Notes under the pieces: generated by a model
What the model saw: the letters and a program-made list of their open reading frames with translations, nothing else
What the model was told of the DNA's origin: nothing
Database searches by the model: none
Assembly: GCA_944472135.2 (NCBI GenBank)
Contig: OX235270.1
Location: forward strand, 50,716,352 to 50,780,351
DNA length: 64,000 nucleotides
Source: Trichobilharzia regenti
Taxonomy: Eukaryota; Platyhelminthes; Trematoda; Strigeidida; Schistosomatidae
Direction: 5' to 3'
In this document: positions 47,629 through 56,943 of the stretch, piece by piece
How positions within the stretch are numbered: position 1 is the stretch's first letter
Layout of the letters: each line of letters begins with the position of its first letter
Translations under genes and position numbers: made by a program

Positions 47629-49357
47629 CTATCCGTTGGGATTTCCACATGGGAGCCTATACCTACTCAATGGCAGAACACCTTTGTTTGGGTGATTCTG
47701 GTCATTTGTTATTTTGTAGGCAGTAATCAAATCCCCCCTAAGCCGACGGTAGCTAAGTGTGAAAAGGCCTAATTTCTTCAGCCTTTCATCATATGGTTTG
47801 TTTCGGAGACCAACCACTCCTTTTGTTGCCCGTCGTTGGACTCTTTCTAATAGGTTGGCGTCTCTTCTCAGCATTGCGGGTGCAATAGTATTGTGCACCT
47901 TAAGGTGTGGCCTGACTTATTTTTTGTACAACCTTAGAAAGAGCTCAAGAGTGAGGGCACCCAACTGTCTATGCGTAAACTGTATGACCGCATATGCCCT
48001 CGCTACATCCCTTGTGTAATTTACGCTTGTATTCATTTTTTCCGTTAGAACTAGACCTAAGTCGCGTTCCGACGTTGTGCAGGACAAGCTTTCATTGCAC
48101 AGGGTGTAACTTGTATTTTGCAGTCTACAGGTGCGCAACTTCACGACTTTGCGCTTTTTCAGGTTGAAAGTCATGCCACCGCCCAGTCTTCCGGAATGTT
48201 TAAATCTTCCTGCAGCCTATCTGAGTCCTCCGGACACTTTATCGCCCTCCATATTTTTACGTTGTCAGCGTATAGGAGAGTCAGGCAGCTTAGACGGCGT
48301 GGTAGATCATTGATAAAAAACAAAAAAATCAGTGGTCCTAGGATAGAACCCTTTGACATTCCTGATGACGAGCTGTGCCAAGATGATCGGGCTCGGTTAA
48401 CCTTAGTGCAAAATTGCCTGTCGGCTAGGCAGTCCCTTTAACCATGACATAAGTGGCTCACCTATACCTGCCTGGCTTATTTTATGTAGGAGAAGGTCAT
48501 GGTGAACAGTGTCAAATGCCTTCTCAAAGTCTGGGAAGACCACAAGGACTGGTACATTCATATCCCATCATGATGTCCAGTCGTCCCAAGTTGACAGTAG
48601 GTTAGTAACGCAGGATCTCCCTTTTCTGAAACCATGTTGGGCTTCGTGTAGTATATTAGACCTATCGAAATATTCCCTGATGTGGTCGTCACTAATACTT
48701 TCCGGTACTTTTGATACCACTGGGAGTAGAGCTACTGGTCTATAACTAGTGGCGTTTTGCCTGTCCCCACCTTTGAAGATTGGAGAAAGGATGGCTCTTT
48801 TCCACTCCCTTGTCAGTGTCCTCGAATCCATTGAGTGTTGGAACAAGTCGCACAGGGGTCTACAGAGAGCTTCGGCGCACTGTTTCAGAACAGATGGCCT
48901 GATGTCGTCACAACCTGGGGACTTCCCATGTGTGAGTCGCTGTAGCTTCCTTAGTACTATTGCTGGGTTTATTTGGGGAGTAGCCGCTAGGTCTTCCTCC
49001 TGTGAAATAGTGGTGCCACCATTTTGGTCCGTAACTGTAATATCCACATTTCTGTTTAGCTGTTTGGCGAAGGCTGAACTGAATGTTTCAGCCATCTCCA
49101 GACTAGTGAGATACTGACCGTTTGGGCCTACTGAGGCACATGCGCCCTGGTTGGTTGGTTTTCTTTCCAACATGAATCGGTACAAGATTTTCGGGTTTCC
49201 TAGGAGTTTTTTAGCAACGTTAACCTGGAGTGACGTCCTCTCCCTCCTGACCCTTGCATTGCACCGGTTCCTGATTTCGAGGTATGCATCGTGATCGGTC
49301 TCACACTTAGATACACGCCACGTAAACCAAACCTTCCGCTGTGCTTGAAGAATACGT
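47629..49357 (-). pseudogene. CR1-type LINE reverse transcriptase, broken
   Basis: The longest frame (49185-48568) has KSPGCDDIRPSVLKQ, WKRAILSPIFKGGDRQN, SYRPVALLP and QHGFRKGRSCVTNLL, all standard LINE reverse transcriptase blocks. After a frame change FEKAFDTVHHDLL follows, then GSILGPLIFLFFINDLPR and LYADNVKIW (ORF 48359-48171). The catalytic A-D-D has become A-D-N, which would kill the enzyme. Later frames hold ERDLGLVLTEKMNTS and the thumb and C-terminal region (RRDANLLERVQRRATKGV, ITAYKITND). Several stops and shifts separate these frames. Upstream, the sequence to 49357 joins the endonuclease part across the inserted LTR element. Confidence 0.85.
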
Positions 49358-49730
49358 TGTCAATGGAGTTGAAGATTGAACGATCAATTCTTGGTTGTTT
49401 GCTCAAAATCAACTTCCTCGATTTTCGCGGAAGCATCAATACGACAGTCATCGTCTCATCGGTCGCTGTTCAGAAAGAAGATTGAAACATCGTCAGAAGT
49501 AACATAACGATTTATTATTGTAATATTTGTTTACAGACCTTAGTCTTAGTTGCTTAGTTCGTTTATTCCTTTTATATGTTGGTGTAACAATACAAAATAT
49601 CAAACGGCAGATCGGTGTTTTGGTTTTTGCGTCCGTTATAACTAAGCGTTTCTCAGAAATCTTCTAAGAACAGCGTGGGCCCGAGCGTAGCGAGAGCTGG
49701 GCATTAACGGTTTATGAGACTTTGATGACA
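49358..49730 (+). repeat. 5' LTR of copy 2
   Basis: 373 bp. The AATAAA of copy 1 is changed to AATACA here. A small gtttctgacgatagaaac hairpin follows the LTR directly. Confidence 0.93.
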
Positions 49731-49874
49731 GTTTCTGACGATAGAAACAGATCTGGCGGATTGAAACAGTTGGTGAAAGTTTGGATAGTCGCCGTTCAGT
49801 TTTCCTGGTGCCGGTCAAGTCCTCTTTGAACAAGCAATATCTGGAACTTTTTTGGAATTGGGTCAAGTTCAACA

Positions 49875-51830
49875 ATGCCTGGGTCAAAGAAGGGACAGAG
49901 TGTCTTGGATGCAAACAGGAAAGTAAGTCATGGTGACTTGTCTGTTAATTGTAACGATGTGTCTGATGTTAAACATGATATGGTTGATGTTACTGTTTCG
50001 CCGTTCAGGGATAATAGGAACATCAAACTCCCTAAATTTGAACCACGGTGTTTTGATGGAAACCCGGCTGATTATTTACAATTTGTAAAGGAGTTTGAGA
50101 TCATGTTGAGTGGTTTTTTATTAAATGATGAATTGAAATTGATGTATTTGATGAGATATTGCACTGGAGATGCTGCAAGAGCTATACAGTGTTGTAAGTT
50201 TATGAAGCCAAAGGAGGGCTACGATGAGGCTATGAGCATATTACGCCAAAGGTTTGGAAGACCCTCGATGATTGCAGGGAAATTATTCGAGGCTGTTGAG
50301 GGTAATGGTGGTCAGTTACAGGATGACTCCCAGGCACTCACTGAGTTTTTAGATAATTTGCTAATTTACAAGAATGGAATGATTTCGATGAATCGAATGA
50401 GTGACCTCAACTCGAGTTTTATACTAGAAGTAATAGCAAGACGTCTACCTACTCGACTGCAAAGGAAGTGGGTGAAGATAAGCTCCCGTATGGAGGATGA
50501 GGGTATCGAGCCAAAGTTTGATGATATCCTGAAACTGGTAAATACTAGTGTCAATCAATCTATGAGCAAGTTCGCCAGTCTGTTAGATCTCACCCATAGA
50601 ATAGAGCAGTCTGAGGGTAAAACGCACTCATTGATGACGAATAAGCCTCAGAGAGGTGGATATCGAGAAGGCTCCATGATGTCTAGTAATGCATATAGAC
50701 CTAGTGAGTGTAACAGGTTTCGTAGTACATCCTCAACAGATAAGTTACAAGATGCAAGACAAACACGGCTTTGTTTTACACGTGTGCAAGAGGTGCATAC
50801 AGAAGTGAACTGTGAACCAGTGAGCAAGTTCAGTGATAAGCTAAATGTAAACTCCAGGTCTGACTCCGAATTGTGTGACGATAACGGTGTTGTGAAGAAG
50901 TCTGTAGTTGCAACTGGTAAGCCGTTGTTGAATAGAGTGTCACAGAATAGAGTTACTGCTTCAGAGTGGAGTTCTGACTCCACAAGTTTACAAAGTATAT
51001 CTAGTCAGAGTGAAGTTATAAAACCTTTAATGATTTTTGAGGAGGAACCAAAATTGTCTACTTCTGTTATTAAAGAGTTTGAAAATGATGAACTTGACGG
51101 TAAATTGAATATTTGTGGTAATGATCATGATAGTGCAGATTTGTCTTTGGTTGATCATGATGAGATGAGGGATATGCCTACTACTGCTAAGTTAAATAAA
51201 GGTTCTGTACAACTACAACGTGAAGTAGAATTGAACGCAGATGCAGTTCCAGAAGGTGTGCATACTTGTGAGACAGTCAGTGTAATTGATCAGCATGTAG
51301 CCCACCTATCATCAGATGATAGTGCTAAACCCGAACTAGTAGTGAAAGACAGCAGTGGTGGTAATCTTGCAGTTGGACAACTATCTGAGAGCCGAACAAG
51401 AACAGCTTCTGATCCACCACTAAGTTCATCACCTTGTGTCACTCAGTCATCGTTGGTGTTTTCATCCACAATGAAACAGATGCCCATCAACTCAAGTATC
51501 TTGTGCAATGACTATGGTAGTATCAGTTCGTTTGAAAGGACGAATATCAATGGTCAGTTTAGTGTGGATAAGCCAAGTGTAAAGGAGAGAGTTATTGTTA
51601 AATTGACTTGCACGAATAAAGGCATTTCTAGTTTCAAGTTACTATTTGAATGTTATTATCTTTGGTGTAAATTACTCTGTTTCTATACTTGGTTGATGAG
51701 ATATGTCGTGTGTTTGTTGGTCATCTATATTCTACGATACAATGACATGGGCGTGTTGCCGTTCAGATTTGAGGATATAGCTGATAGAAGGAAGTTAGCA
51801 AATGAACTCTGCGACGATTTTCCAACCTAG
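49875..51830 (+). CDS. gag: BEL/Pao Gag-like protein, intact (651 aa)
   Basis: A full-length, undamaged ORF that starts at the first ATG 144 bp after the LTR (MPGSKKGQSV). Residues about 49-140 form the DUF1759-type Gag domain of BEL/Pao elements (KLPKFEPRCFDGNPADYLQF, CTGDAARAI, RQRFGRPSMI). Around 300-313 is a knuckle with C-x2-R-x4-H-x4-C; Arg303 (CGT at 50781-50783) stands where a second Cys would complete the CCHC zinc site. A long Ser/Glu/Asp-rich, probably disordered, middle follows. Residues about 588-622 are strongly hydrophobic (LWCKLLCFYTWLMRYVVCLL), a likely membrane segment, and the end is a charged tail, ELCDDFPT. Gag binds and packages the element RNA. A membrane segment at the end of a Gag is unusual; it may derive from the end of a lost polyprotein. 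Copy 5 is the same length. Confidence 0.9.
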   Translation: MPGSKKGQSVLDANRKVSHGDLSVNCNDVSDVKHDMVDVTVSPFRDNRNIKLPKFEPRCFDGNPADYLQFVKEFEIMLSGFLLNDELKLMYLMRYCTGDAARAIQCCKFMKPKEGYDEAMSILRQRFGRPSMIAGKLFEAVEGNGGQLQDDSQALTEFLDNLLIYKNGMISMNRMSDLNSSFILEVIARRLPTRLQRKWVKISSRMEDEGIEPKFDDILKLVNTSVNQSMSKFASLLDLTHRIEQSEGKTHSLMTNKPQRGGYREGSMMSSNAYRPSECNRFRSTSSTDKLQDARQTRLCFTRVQEVHTEVNCEPVSKFSDKLNVNSRSDSELCDDNGVVKKSVVATGKPLLNRVSQNRVTASEWSSDSTSLQSISSQSEVIKPLMIFEEEPKLSTSVIKEFENDELDGKLNICGNDHDSADLSLVDHDEMRDMPTTAKLNKGSVQLQREVELNADAVPEGVHTCETVSVIDQHVAHLSSDDSAKPELVVKDSSGGNLAVGQLSESRTRTASDPPLSSSPCVTQSSLVFSSTMKQMPINSSILCNDYGSISSFERTNINGQFSVDKPSVKERVIVKLTCTNKGISSFKLLFECYYLWCKLLCFYTWLMRYVVCLLVIYILRYNDMGVLPFRFEDIADRRKLANELCDDFPT

Positions 51831-51833
51831 GGC

Positions 51834-52280
51834 GTCAACCTGAGAAGGGTTGTAGGCGTACTGCTGTAAGTCCTACAGTTCTTCAAAGGGTAGCGCATCA
51901 ATGAGCAGTCCAATGTGCTTGGTGTATGATCTTGTACATATGTTCATATTGTATATACTGAATTGATATCATCTGTCATCTAGCTGTTGGTAATTCTGTT
52001 TGTGTCCGGACGACTTCCACTTGGATCATCAACCTGAGAAGGAATGTAGGCGTACTGCTGTAAGTCCTACAGTTCTTCAAGGGTAGTTTGTCGTGTCAGA
52101 ATCCACAACATTTGATGTGTTGATTGTACATATGTTTGTGTTAAATAGTTGTGTGAGTTCCAATTGATGTAATTGTTGGTTAATCTTGTTTGTGTCTGGA
52201 CATTCCACAACTTACAATCGTCAACCTGTGAAGGGTTGTAGGCGTACTGGTGTAAGTCCTGCAATTCTTCAAAGGAATTC
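51834..52280 (+). repeat. About 193-bp tandem repeats after gag, copy 2
   Basis: Three units begin at 51834, 52028 and 52220 with (g/a)tcaacctgagaagg-type sequence. Each contains a potential stem-loop, gtagg...cctac, around tactgctgta (for example 51853-51877). The same units occur in copies 4 and 5. They lie in non-coding sequence directly behind the Gag stop. Confidence 0.9.
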
Positions 52281-52718
52281 CATCAAGACATGAATGCGAG
52301 TTTGTGTGTACTGTTTGTATATACGTGTGGTGTGTCATATCAATTGGTGTTTTTGGATTCATTGTGTTTACTTGTTGTTTTCGTGTCTTGTTGTTATTGC
52401 GTAATTTTGTTAAAATTTTCGTCGTGATTATTTCTGAAGTTGTTTCGAGTCTTCTACATCCATGAATGAATTGATTGATGTTAAGGACAGCAGATGGGTC
52501 GTATACGCCGGGGAGGCTAGGCTATTGCTGAGAATGAAATGCACACGGAGATAATTGTTAGCTGCGGTCCGACACGCCGGGGAGAAAGAGTGTAAACGAC
52601 TGAGGCTCGCATGCGTCACCGCTACTAGAACTGAGGCAGAATGAGTGACAAGCGATTTCAGTGATAATTGATAGTGAATAGAAAAGAGGATGCTTGAAGA
52701 GTATCATGAGGTGGTGCT

Positions 52719-52943
52719 ATGGTCACGTTGCATTCTGCAAGAGTCATTCTAGTAAGTGGCGATTGTGTTGCAAGATGTCAAGAGGAGGTCTCTGTCTGGA
52801 GGCGCAGGTCGTCATTGATGTGTGAGATTGTGCTGTGGGTATGCTTGTGGTGTGTTGGCTTTTCTGTTTGTTTTCCATTTCAGCTCTGTCCGTGTGACCC
52901 AGGTTCTCGCAATGGCATCCAAGTCAACGTGCATTGGTCGTGA
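52719..52943 (+). other. Conserved small ORF in 3' region of the element
   Basis: A 74-codon frame (starting VTLHSARVIL after the Met, ending in a Cys-rich LCPCDPGSRNG part) is also open in copies 4 (57562-57338) and 5 (61133-60909). It spans a possible intron: donor G(T/C)AAGT at 52752 and acceptor ttttccatttcag ending at 52883. An overlapping second frame is likewise open. Either may just reflect high identity between young copies. I recognise no family. Confidence 0.35.
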
Positions 52944-52946
52944 AGG

Positions 52947-52970
52947 AAAAAAGGGTTGGATCCCTTTTTT
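52947..52970 (+). repeat. Hairpin just before the 3' LTR
   Basis: AAAAAAGGG and CCCTTTTTT form a nine-pair stem with a six-base loop, 9 bp before the 3' LTR. A slightly decayed version is in copy 1 and shifted versions are in copies 4 and 5. Its 5' arm with ccggggag may serve as polypurine tracts. Confidence 0.6.
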
Positions 52971-52979
52971 GCCGGGGAG

Positions 52980-53353
52980 TGTCAATGGAGTTGAAGATTG
53001 AACGATCAATTCTTGGTTGTTTGCTCAAAATCAACTTCCTCGATTTTCGCGGAGGCATCAATACGACAGTCATCGTCTCATCGGTCGCTGTTCAGAAAGA
53101 AGATTGAAACATCGTCAGAAGTAACATAACGATTTATTATTGTAATATTTGTTTACAGACCTTAGTTCTTAGTTGCTTAGTTCGTTTATTCCTTTTATAT
53201 GTTGGTGTAACAATACAAAATATCAAACGGCAGATCGGTGTTTTGGTTTTTGCGTCCGTTATAACTAAGCGTTTCTCAGAAATCTTCTAAGAACAGCGTG
53301 GGCCCGAGCGTAGCGAGAGCTGGGCATTAACGGTTTATGAGACTTTGATGACA
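52980..53353 (+). repeat. 3' LTR of copy 2
   Basis: 374 bp, differing from the 5' LTR by about two changes. Confidence 0.93.
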
Positions 53354-53358
53354 TACGT

Positions 53359-54400
53359 TGTGTGCCTCTCTTCAACCATTACGTCTTTCTCTTGGGCTGT
53401 GTTATGACTAAAGGGACCGAGATTGCTATATGAATAGTCTTTTTTACCACTCCCCAGTGTTCATCCACAGATAGGTCATCCCATGCTAAGGGCCAGTCTG
53501 CGTCGGACAAGAGCCTCCGCATTTCAGCATAGTCAGCCTTGCTGTGACACAGACATGGGCGCGTAACGTCCCACTGCAAACGCTCACGGAGAACAAGATC
53601 GAAACCTATGACTGCATGGTCACTACTTCCTAGAGGAGTCATAATCTGGACCTTTTCGGCGAGTAGTTGGTCACTAGTGAGAATATAGTCTAGTTTTAGT
53701 GACTTTCCACTAGAGCCCCATCTAGTGTCGTCCCCAACATTCTCAGTCAGTCCCGTGTTTCCAATAGTTTGCAGTAGGTTTTGGCCAAATTTTCCCTTAG
53801 CATACCCCAAGCCAAGGTTCAGTGATGGGGCATTGAAATCTCCAGCTATGGTGATTCGGTCAAATCCCAAGTCCCGCATCCCTGTGATGGTGCTGAGCAG
53901 TAGCTGATTGTGCTCTGCCCCACAGGTGGGAGATCGGTAGATGCCATCCAGTAAATGGTTGGTGTGGCCTACGGTGGGAGTTGAATAAGTGGTGGGTCCG
54001 TTGTGCGCACACATTTAAGTTGCCTATCAAAGTATATAGCAACTCTCCCTCCTTCCTTATTATCCCTGTCTCTCCTGACCAGAACCATATCACCTATACT
54101 GATTTCATTGTCGGCGATAGTGGGGTTTAGCCTCGTTTCAGTGAGAATGATCATTTTCAGTTGAAGGTGTGCTTGAAGATTTCGGAGTTCACCTACTTTT
54201 CCTCTCAGCCCCCTCACACTGCTATATAGGCAACTGACAGTGAGTCTAACAACCTCAGAGTATTGTGGGGTAGTTGACGTGAAACTGTCTGCTGGTAGAG
54301 GACTTGATGTTGGGACTAGTTGGCCGATTCCGATAGAACCGGTCCGTTGTAGTTGTTTCCATGGATTTAGGCAGAACACTTGGCCAACACAGACTGTCAT
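53359..54400 (-). pseudogene. CR1-type LINE APE endonuclease
   Basis: The frame at 54014-53379 contains ITIAGDFNAPSLNLGLGY and LGSSDHAVIGFDLVL, which hold the catalytic Asp-Asn and Asp-His of the apurinic endonuclease-like domain that nicks target DNA for LINE insertion. The preceding overlapping frame (54400-53969) has the N-terminal part, SSVRGLRGKVGEL and IILTETRLNP, where the Glu is catalytic. One frameshift near 54000 and a TAA at 53379-53381 break the protein. Past that stop the frame continues toward the reverse transcriptase across the inserted copy 2. Confidence 0.85.
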
Positions 54401-54533
54401 TCTCAGAACTGCATTGCTCTAGTGTCACTGAAGCTAGGAGACGTATCAAAGCCTCAGTGTGCTGCCTCCTTATAGTACAGGGTCTGCTTTCGCAGCATCG
54501 GATGTGTCCTCCCATTTTTCCTTTGGTCTCATA

Positions 54534-55516
54534 CTACCGTTGAAGTGCGATGGACAACTGCTCCGGGGAGTTGAATGTGACAGTTAGCAGCTTTGGAGAG
54601 CTACTCAGTGTTAGGTGAGCGGGGCGAGGTAGTCGGAAAATGGAGATGGCTCCAGAAGCGCCAAGGGTCATCTGAGATGACAGCCGTCTCCATTGTTGTA
54701 CGTCGTGCATGTGTTTTTCACAAGCAGTGCCAGTTTCCAGCTCCAGAACACCGTGTACCACCACAGAGGTGGAAGGCATCAGTTCCGGTGACTCCCTCGC
54801 CATATGTCTGATAGCCCATGGTCTATCTTGTCTCACCCTTATGTTAGAACTTCTGTCCATGGCTAGTGCCTGAGCCATTGATAATAATCTTTCGGCCTCT
54901 TTGGCAGAGTCCAGTGTAACCCTTAATGGGGGTGGCTTACCCTGAGGCGTGTGGACACCCCTGTACAGCCTGCACAATTTTGCTGAACTAATGTTCAGAC
55001 CTAATTGCACAGGTTGGACCACTGTTCCCGATCAAACAGAGCCCGTTGTTCAAGCAAGCTATCCTTGCTCACAGGTTCGTTAAAGAGGAAAAGAGAAATA
55101 GGCCGACTAACCTCAGACTTAGGTTTGGCCTTCGGCTTCTTTTATTCCTTTGTATAATCAGCAACATTAGGCTTCATCAGGATCTGGCCAATGTTTTTGT
55201 GTTGCCATGCTTCCTAGTAGATGCAAGGGGTGCTTTTGTAATTCTGTCTTCTCCTGATGTGGATGCAACCTTGCGAACCTTCCTTCACCTTGTGAAAATT
55301 GGCATTTCCAGTCAGTAGGACTGGAGTGTCCTTCTTAATATCTTTGCCAAGTTTTGCCAGTGTGATGTTAGCAGGTGGGGAGTCGCATGAGACTGTGTTG
55401 GGACACAAGAGCGGCGTGTTGTTTCTGCTATCTGCAGACACGCTTTGTGGGACTATGCCAGGGTGACAAAGTGGACAAATGTACCAAAACCATGGGCATA
55501 GGTTATTTCTCATAAA
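54534..55516 (-). pseudogene. CR1-type LINE ORF1
   Basis: The frame 55022-54534 (162 aa) includes RRLYRG-like CRLYRGVHTPQGKPPPLRV and a SAKEAERLLSMAQAL helix, a compact nucleic-acid-binding-like region of LINE ORF1 proteins. Upstream, frame 55513-55214 begins in the middle of a PHD-type zinc finger (WYICPLCHPG). ORF1 proteins bind element RNA. Frameshifts separate the two frames. Confidence 0.65.
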
Positions 55517-55521
55517 CTCGT

Positions 55522-55877
55522 TGTCAATGTAGTTGAAGATTGAACGATCAATTCATGGTTGTTTGCTCAAAATCAACTTCCCTATATTTTCGCGGAGGCA
55601 TCAATAAACCAGTCATCGTCTCATTGGTCGCTGTTCAGAAAGAAGATTAAATACCGTCAGAAGCAATATCGTGATTTATTATTGTAATAATTGTTCATAG
55701 ACCTTAGTTATTACGATGGTTATATGTTGGTGTTAGAATAAAGAATTCTCGAGTCGCTAATCGATGTTTTGGTTTTTGCGTCCGTTATTACCAAGCGTTT
55801 CTGAAAGGCTTCGAGGGACAGCGACAGGTCCGGCGTAGCAAGAGCTGGGCATTAATGGTTTTGAGACGTGATTGACA
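55522..55877 (+). repeat. Solo LTR of the gag-only family
   Basis: 356 bp from TGTCAATGTAG to GTGATTGACA with CTCGT at both sides (55517-55521 and 55878-55882). It lies within the PHD finger of the LINE ORF1, in opposite orientation. Loss of the internal part by LTR recombination is the likely origin. Confidence 0.92.
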
Positions 55878-55882
55878 CTCGT

Positions 55883-56020
55883 TGTATGCTTTCGGTGCCT
55901 CTTTGTCACAACGGTAGTGCACCCATCGTCTGCGAAAATTGCATTCAAATGCCGAGTCAGTTTTTACAAACTACGATACTGCACGCCTGACATTTATCTT
56001 CCATCCTTGATGACGCCTTC
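55883..56020 (-). pseudogene. Start of LINE ORF1 with PHD-type finger
   Basis: On the minus strand KCQACSIVV is followed, after a one-base shift, by FECNFRRRWVHYRCDKE and, once the solo LTR is removed, by FMRNNLCPWF and YICPLCHPG. The spacing of Cys, His and Trp is that of a PHD finger, a domain known in ORF1 of some CR1 elements. The likely Met is near 56011. Confidence 0.65.
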
Positions 56021-56056
56021 TATGTTTTATGCCGTCTTGAACGTCTCTTTTTAGGT

Positions 56057-56398
56057 TTGCTGTGTTCCACACACTGGCTTCCAGTTGATGCAGGTGTAGT
56101 ATCCTGTCCCCCTAGTATTGCCTGTGCCGTTTCAGTACTAGACTGTGGCAATGCATATGTAGTATCAGGACAGTTGGAACCTACACGAGACTTTAGGATC
56201 GGTATGCGGGAAGGGGTTGAAGTCCCTGGGTTTTTTCCTTCTCTGGCTGAAGCCCTTGTGACTACAGAGTACGATGTTTTAGTGGCTTATCTAAGGCTAC
56301 TTTCGACAACCATATTAACAATCACCATAAATTATGCTATGTACGATTTACAGCAATCACGTGGTAGACCGACAAGACTTGTTTATCTGAACGAGTGA
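56057..56398 (+). CDS. Unrecognised 113-aa ORF
   Basis: An open frame with a hydrophobic stretch (YLRLLSTTILTITINYAMY) and a Pro/Gly-containing middle (EGVEVPGFFPSLAEAL). No family is recognised. It lies between the LINE start and a Gag fragment in the same orientation, so it may be internal sequence of a BEL-like element. Confidence 0.3.
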   Translation: MLCSTHWLPVDAGVVSCPPSIACAVSVLDCGNAYVVSGQLEPTRDFRIGMREGVEVPGFFPSLAEALVTTEYDVLVAYLRLLSTTILTITINYAMYDLQQSRGRPTRLVYLNE

Positions 56399-56596
56399 GG
56401 AAGATACTGCTAGAGAAGTAGCACCCGAAGCTTTGGCAGTAGATTGAGACAGCTGGAATAACCACACAGAGATGTATTTTGTAAGTAATGGTTGAAATTA
56501 ATTCACCGCCTAGGAAGATCAGGTTTCCCAAGCAGATAATTCAGGAAAATGGCATCTTCCGTTTAGAGAGGAAAAAGCACGTCGTATTCGAACAGC

Positions 56597-56902
56597 GTGC
56601 GAAAACAGAACAAAGGTTCAGTACAATTTGAAAGTGAAGTAGAATTAAAGGCAGATGCTACTGCAGAAGGTACCGATTCTCGTGACACCGTCAGTGTAAA
56701 TGATCAGCGTGTGGCCCACCTATCAACGGATGTTAAATCTAAACTGGAGGTAATAATAATGGATAACAGTGACGCTAATTTTGAAGTTACACAATATTCC
56801 AAAGGTCGAATAGCGGCAGCTTCTGATCCATCACGAATTTCATCAACTTGTGTCACACAGTCATCGTTGGTGTTGCCGTCCACGACGAAAGTAAAGTCCT
56901 AA
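56597..56902 (+). pseudogene. gag: Gag-like fragment of the BEL/Pao-like family
   Basis: About 100 residues, NKGSVQFESEVELKADATAE to TQSSLVLPSTTK, align with residues near 440-550 of the intact Gag ORFs, with many substitutions. It is plus strand, truncated on both sides, and ends 42 bp before the minus-strand LTR of copy 4, which apparently inserted next to or into it. It represents an older or related subfamily. Confidence 0.75.
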
Positions 56903-56943
56903 ACACGAGTGTCTTGTGATATGCCTATGCTGGTATCTGTGCA

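Larger units (their letters stand above)
49358..53353 (+). mobile_element. BEL/Pao-like gag-only LTR element, copy 2 (complete)
   Basis: The best complete member, 3,996 bp. LTRs at 49358-49730 and 52980-53353 (TGTCAATGG...GATGACA) differ at only about two positions. The flanks carry TACGT (49353-49357 and 53354-53358). Between the LTRs lie a 5' leader, one Gag-like ORF, a block of tandem repeats and a conserved 3' region. There is no protease, reverse transcriptase, RNase H or integrase in any frame, so mobility must use proteins of an autonomous relative. Confidence 0.93.
47340..56030 (-). mobile_element. CR1-type LINE, twice interrupted
   Basis: On the minus strand, ORF1 with a PHD-type finger (near 56020-54534), an APE endonuclease (54400-53379) and a reverse transcriptase (49185-47629) lie in the LINE order. 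The element is split by the gag-only copy 2 (49358-53353, target duplication TACGT) and by a solo LTR (55522-55877, target duplication CTCGT); the flanking frames join when these are removed. Its 3' end is an A/T-rich simple repeat near 47340. Exact limits are approximate. Confidence 0.85.
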
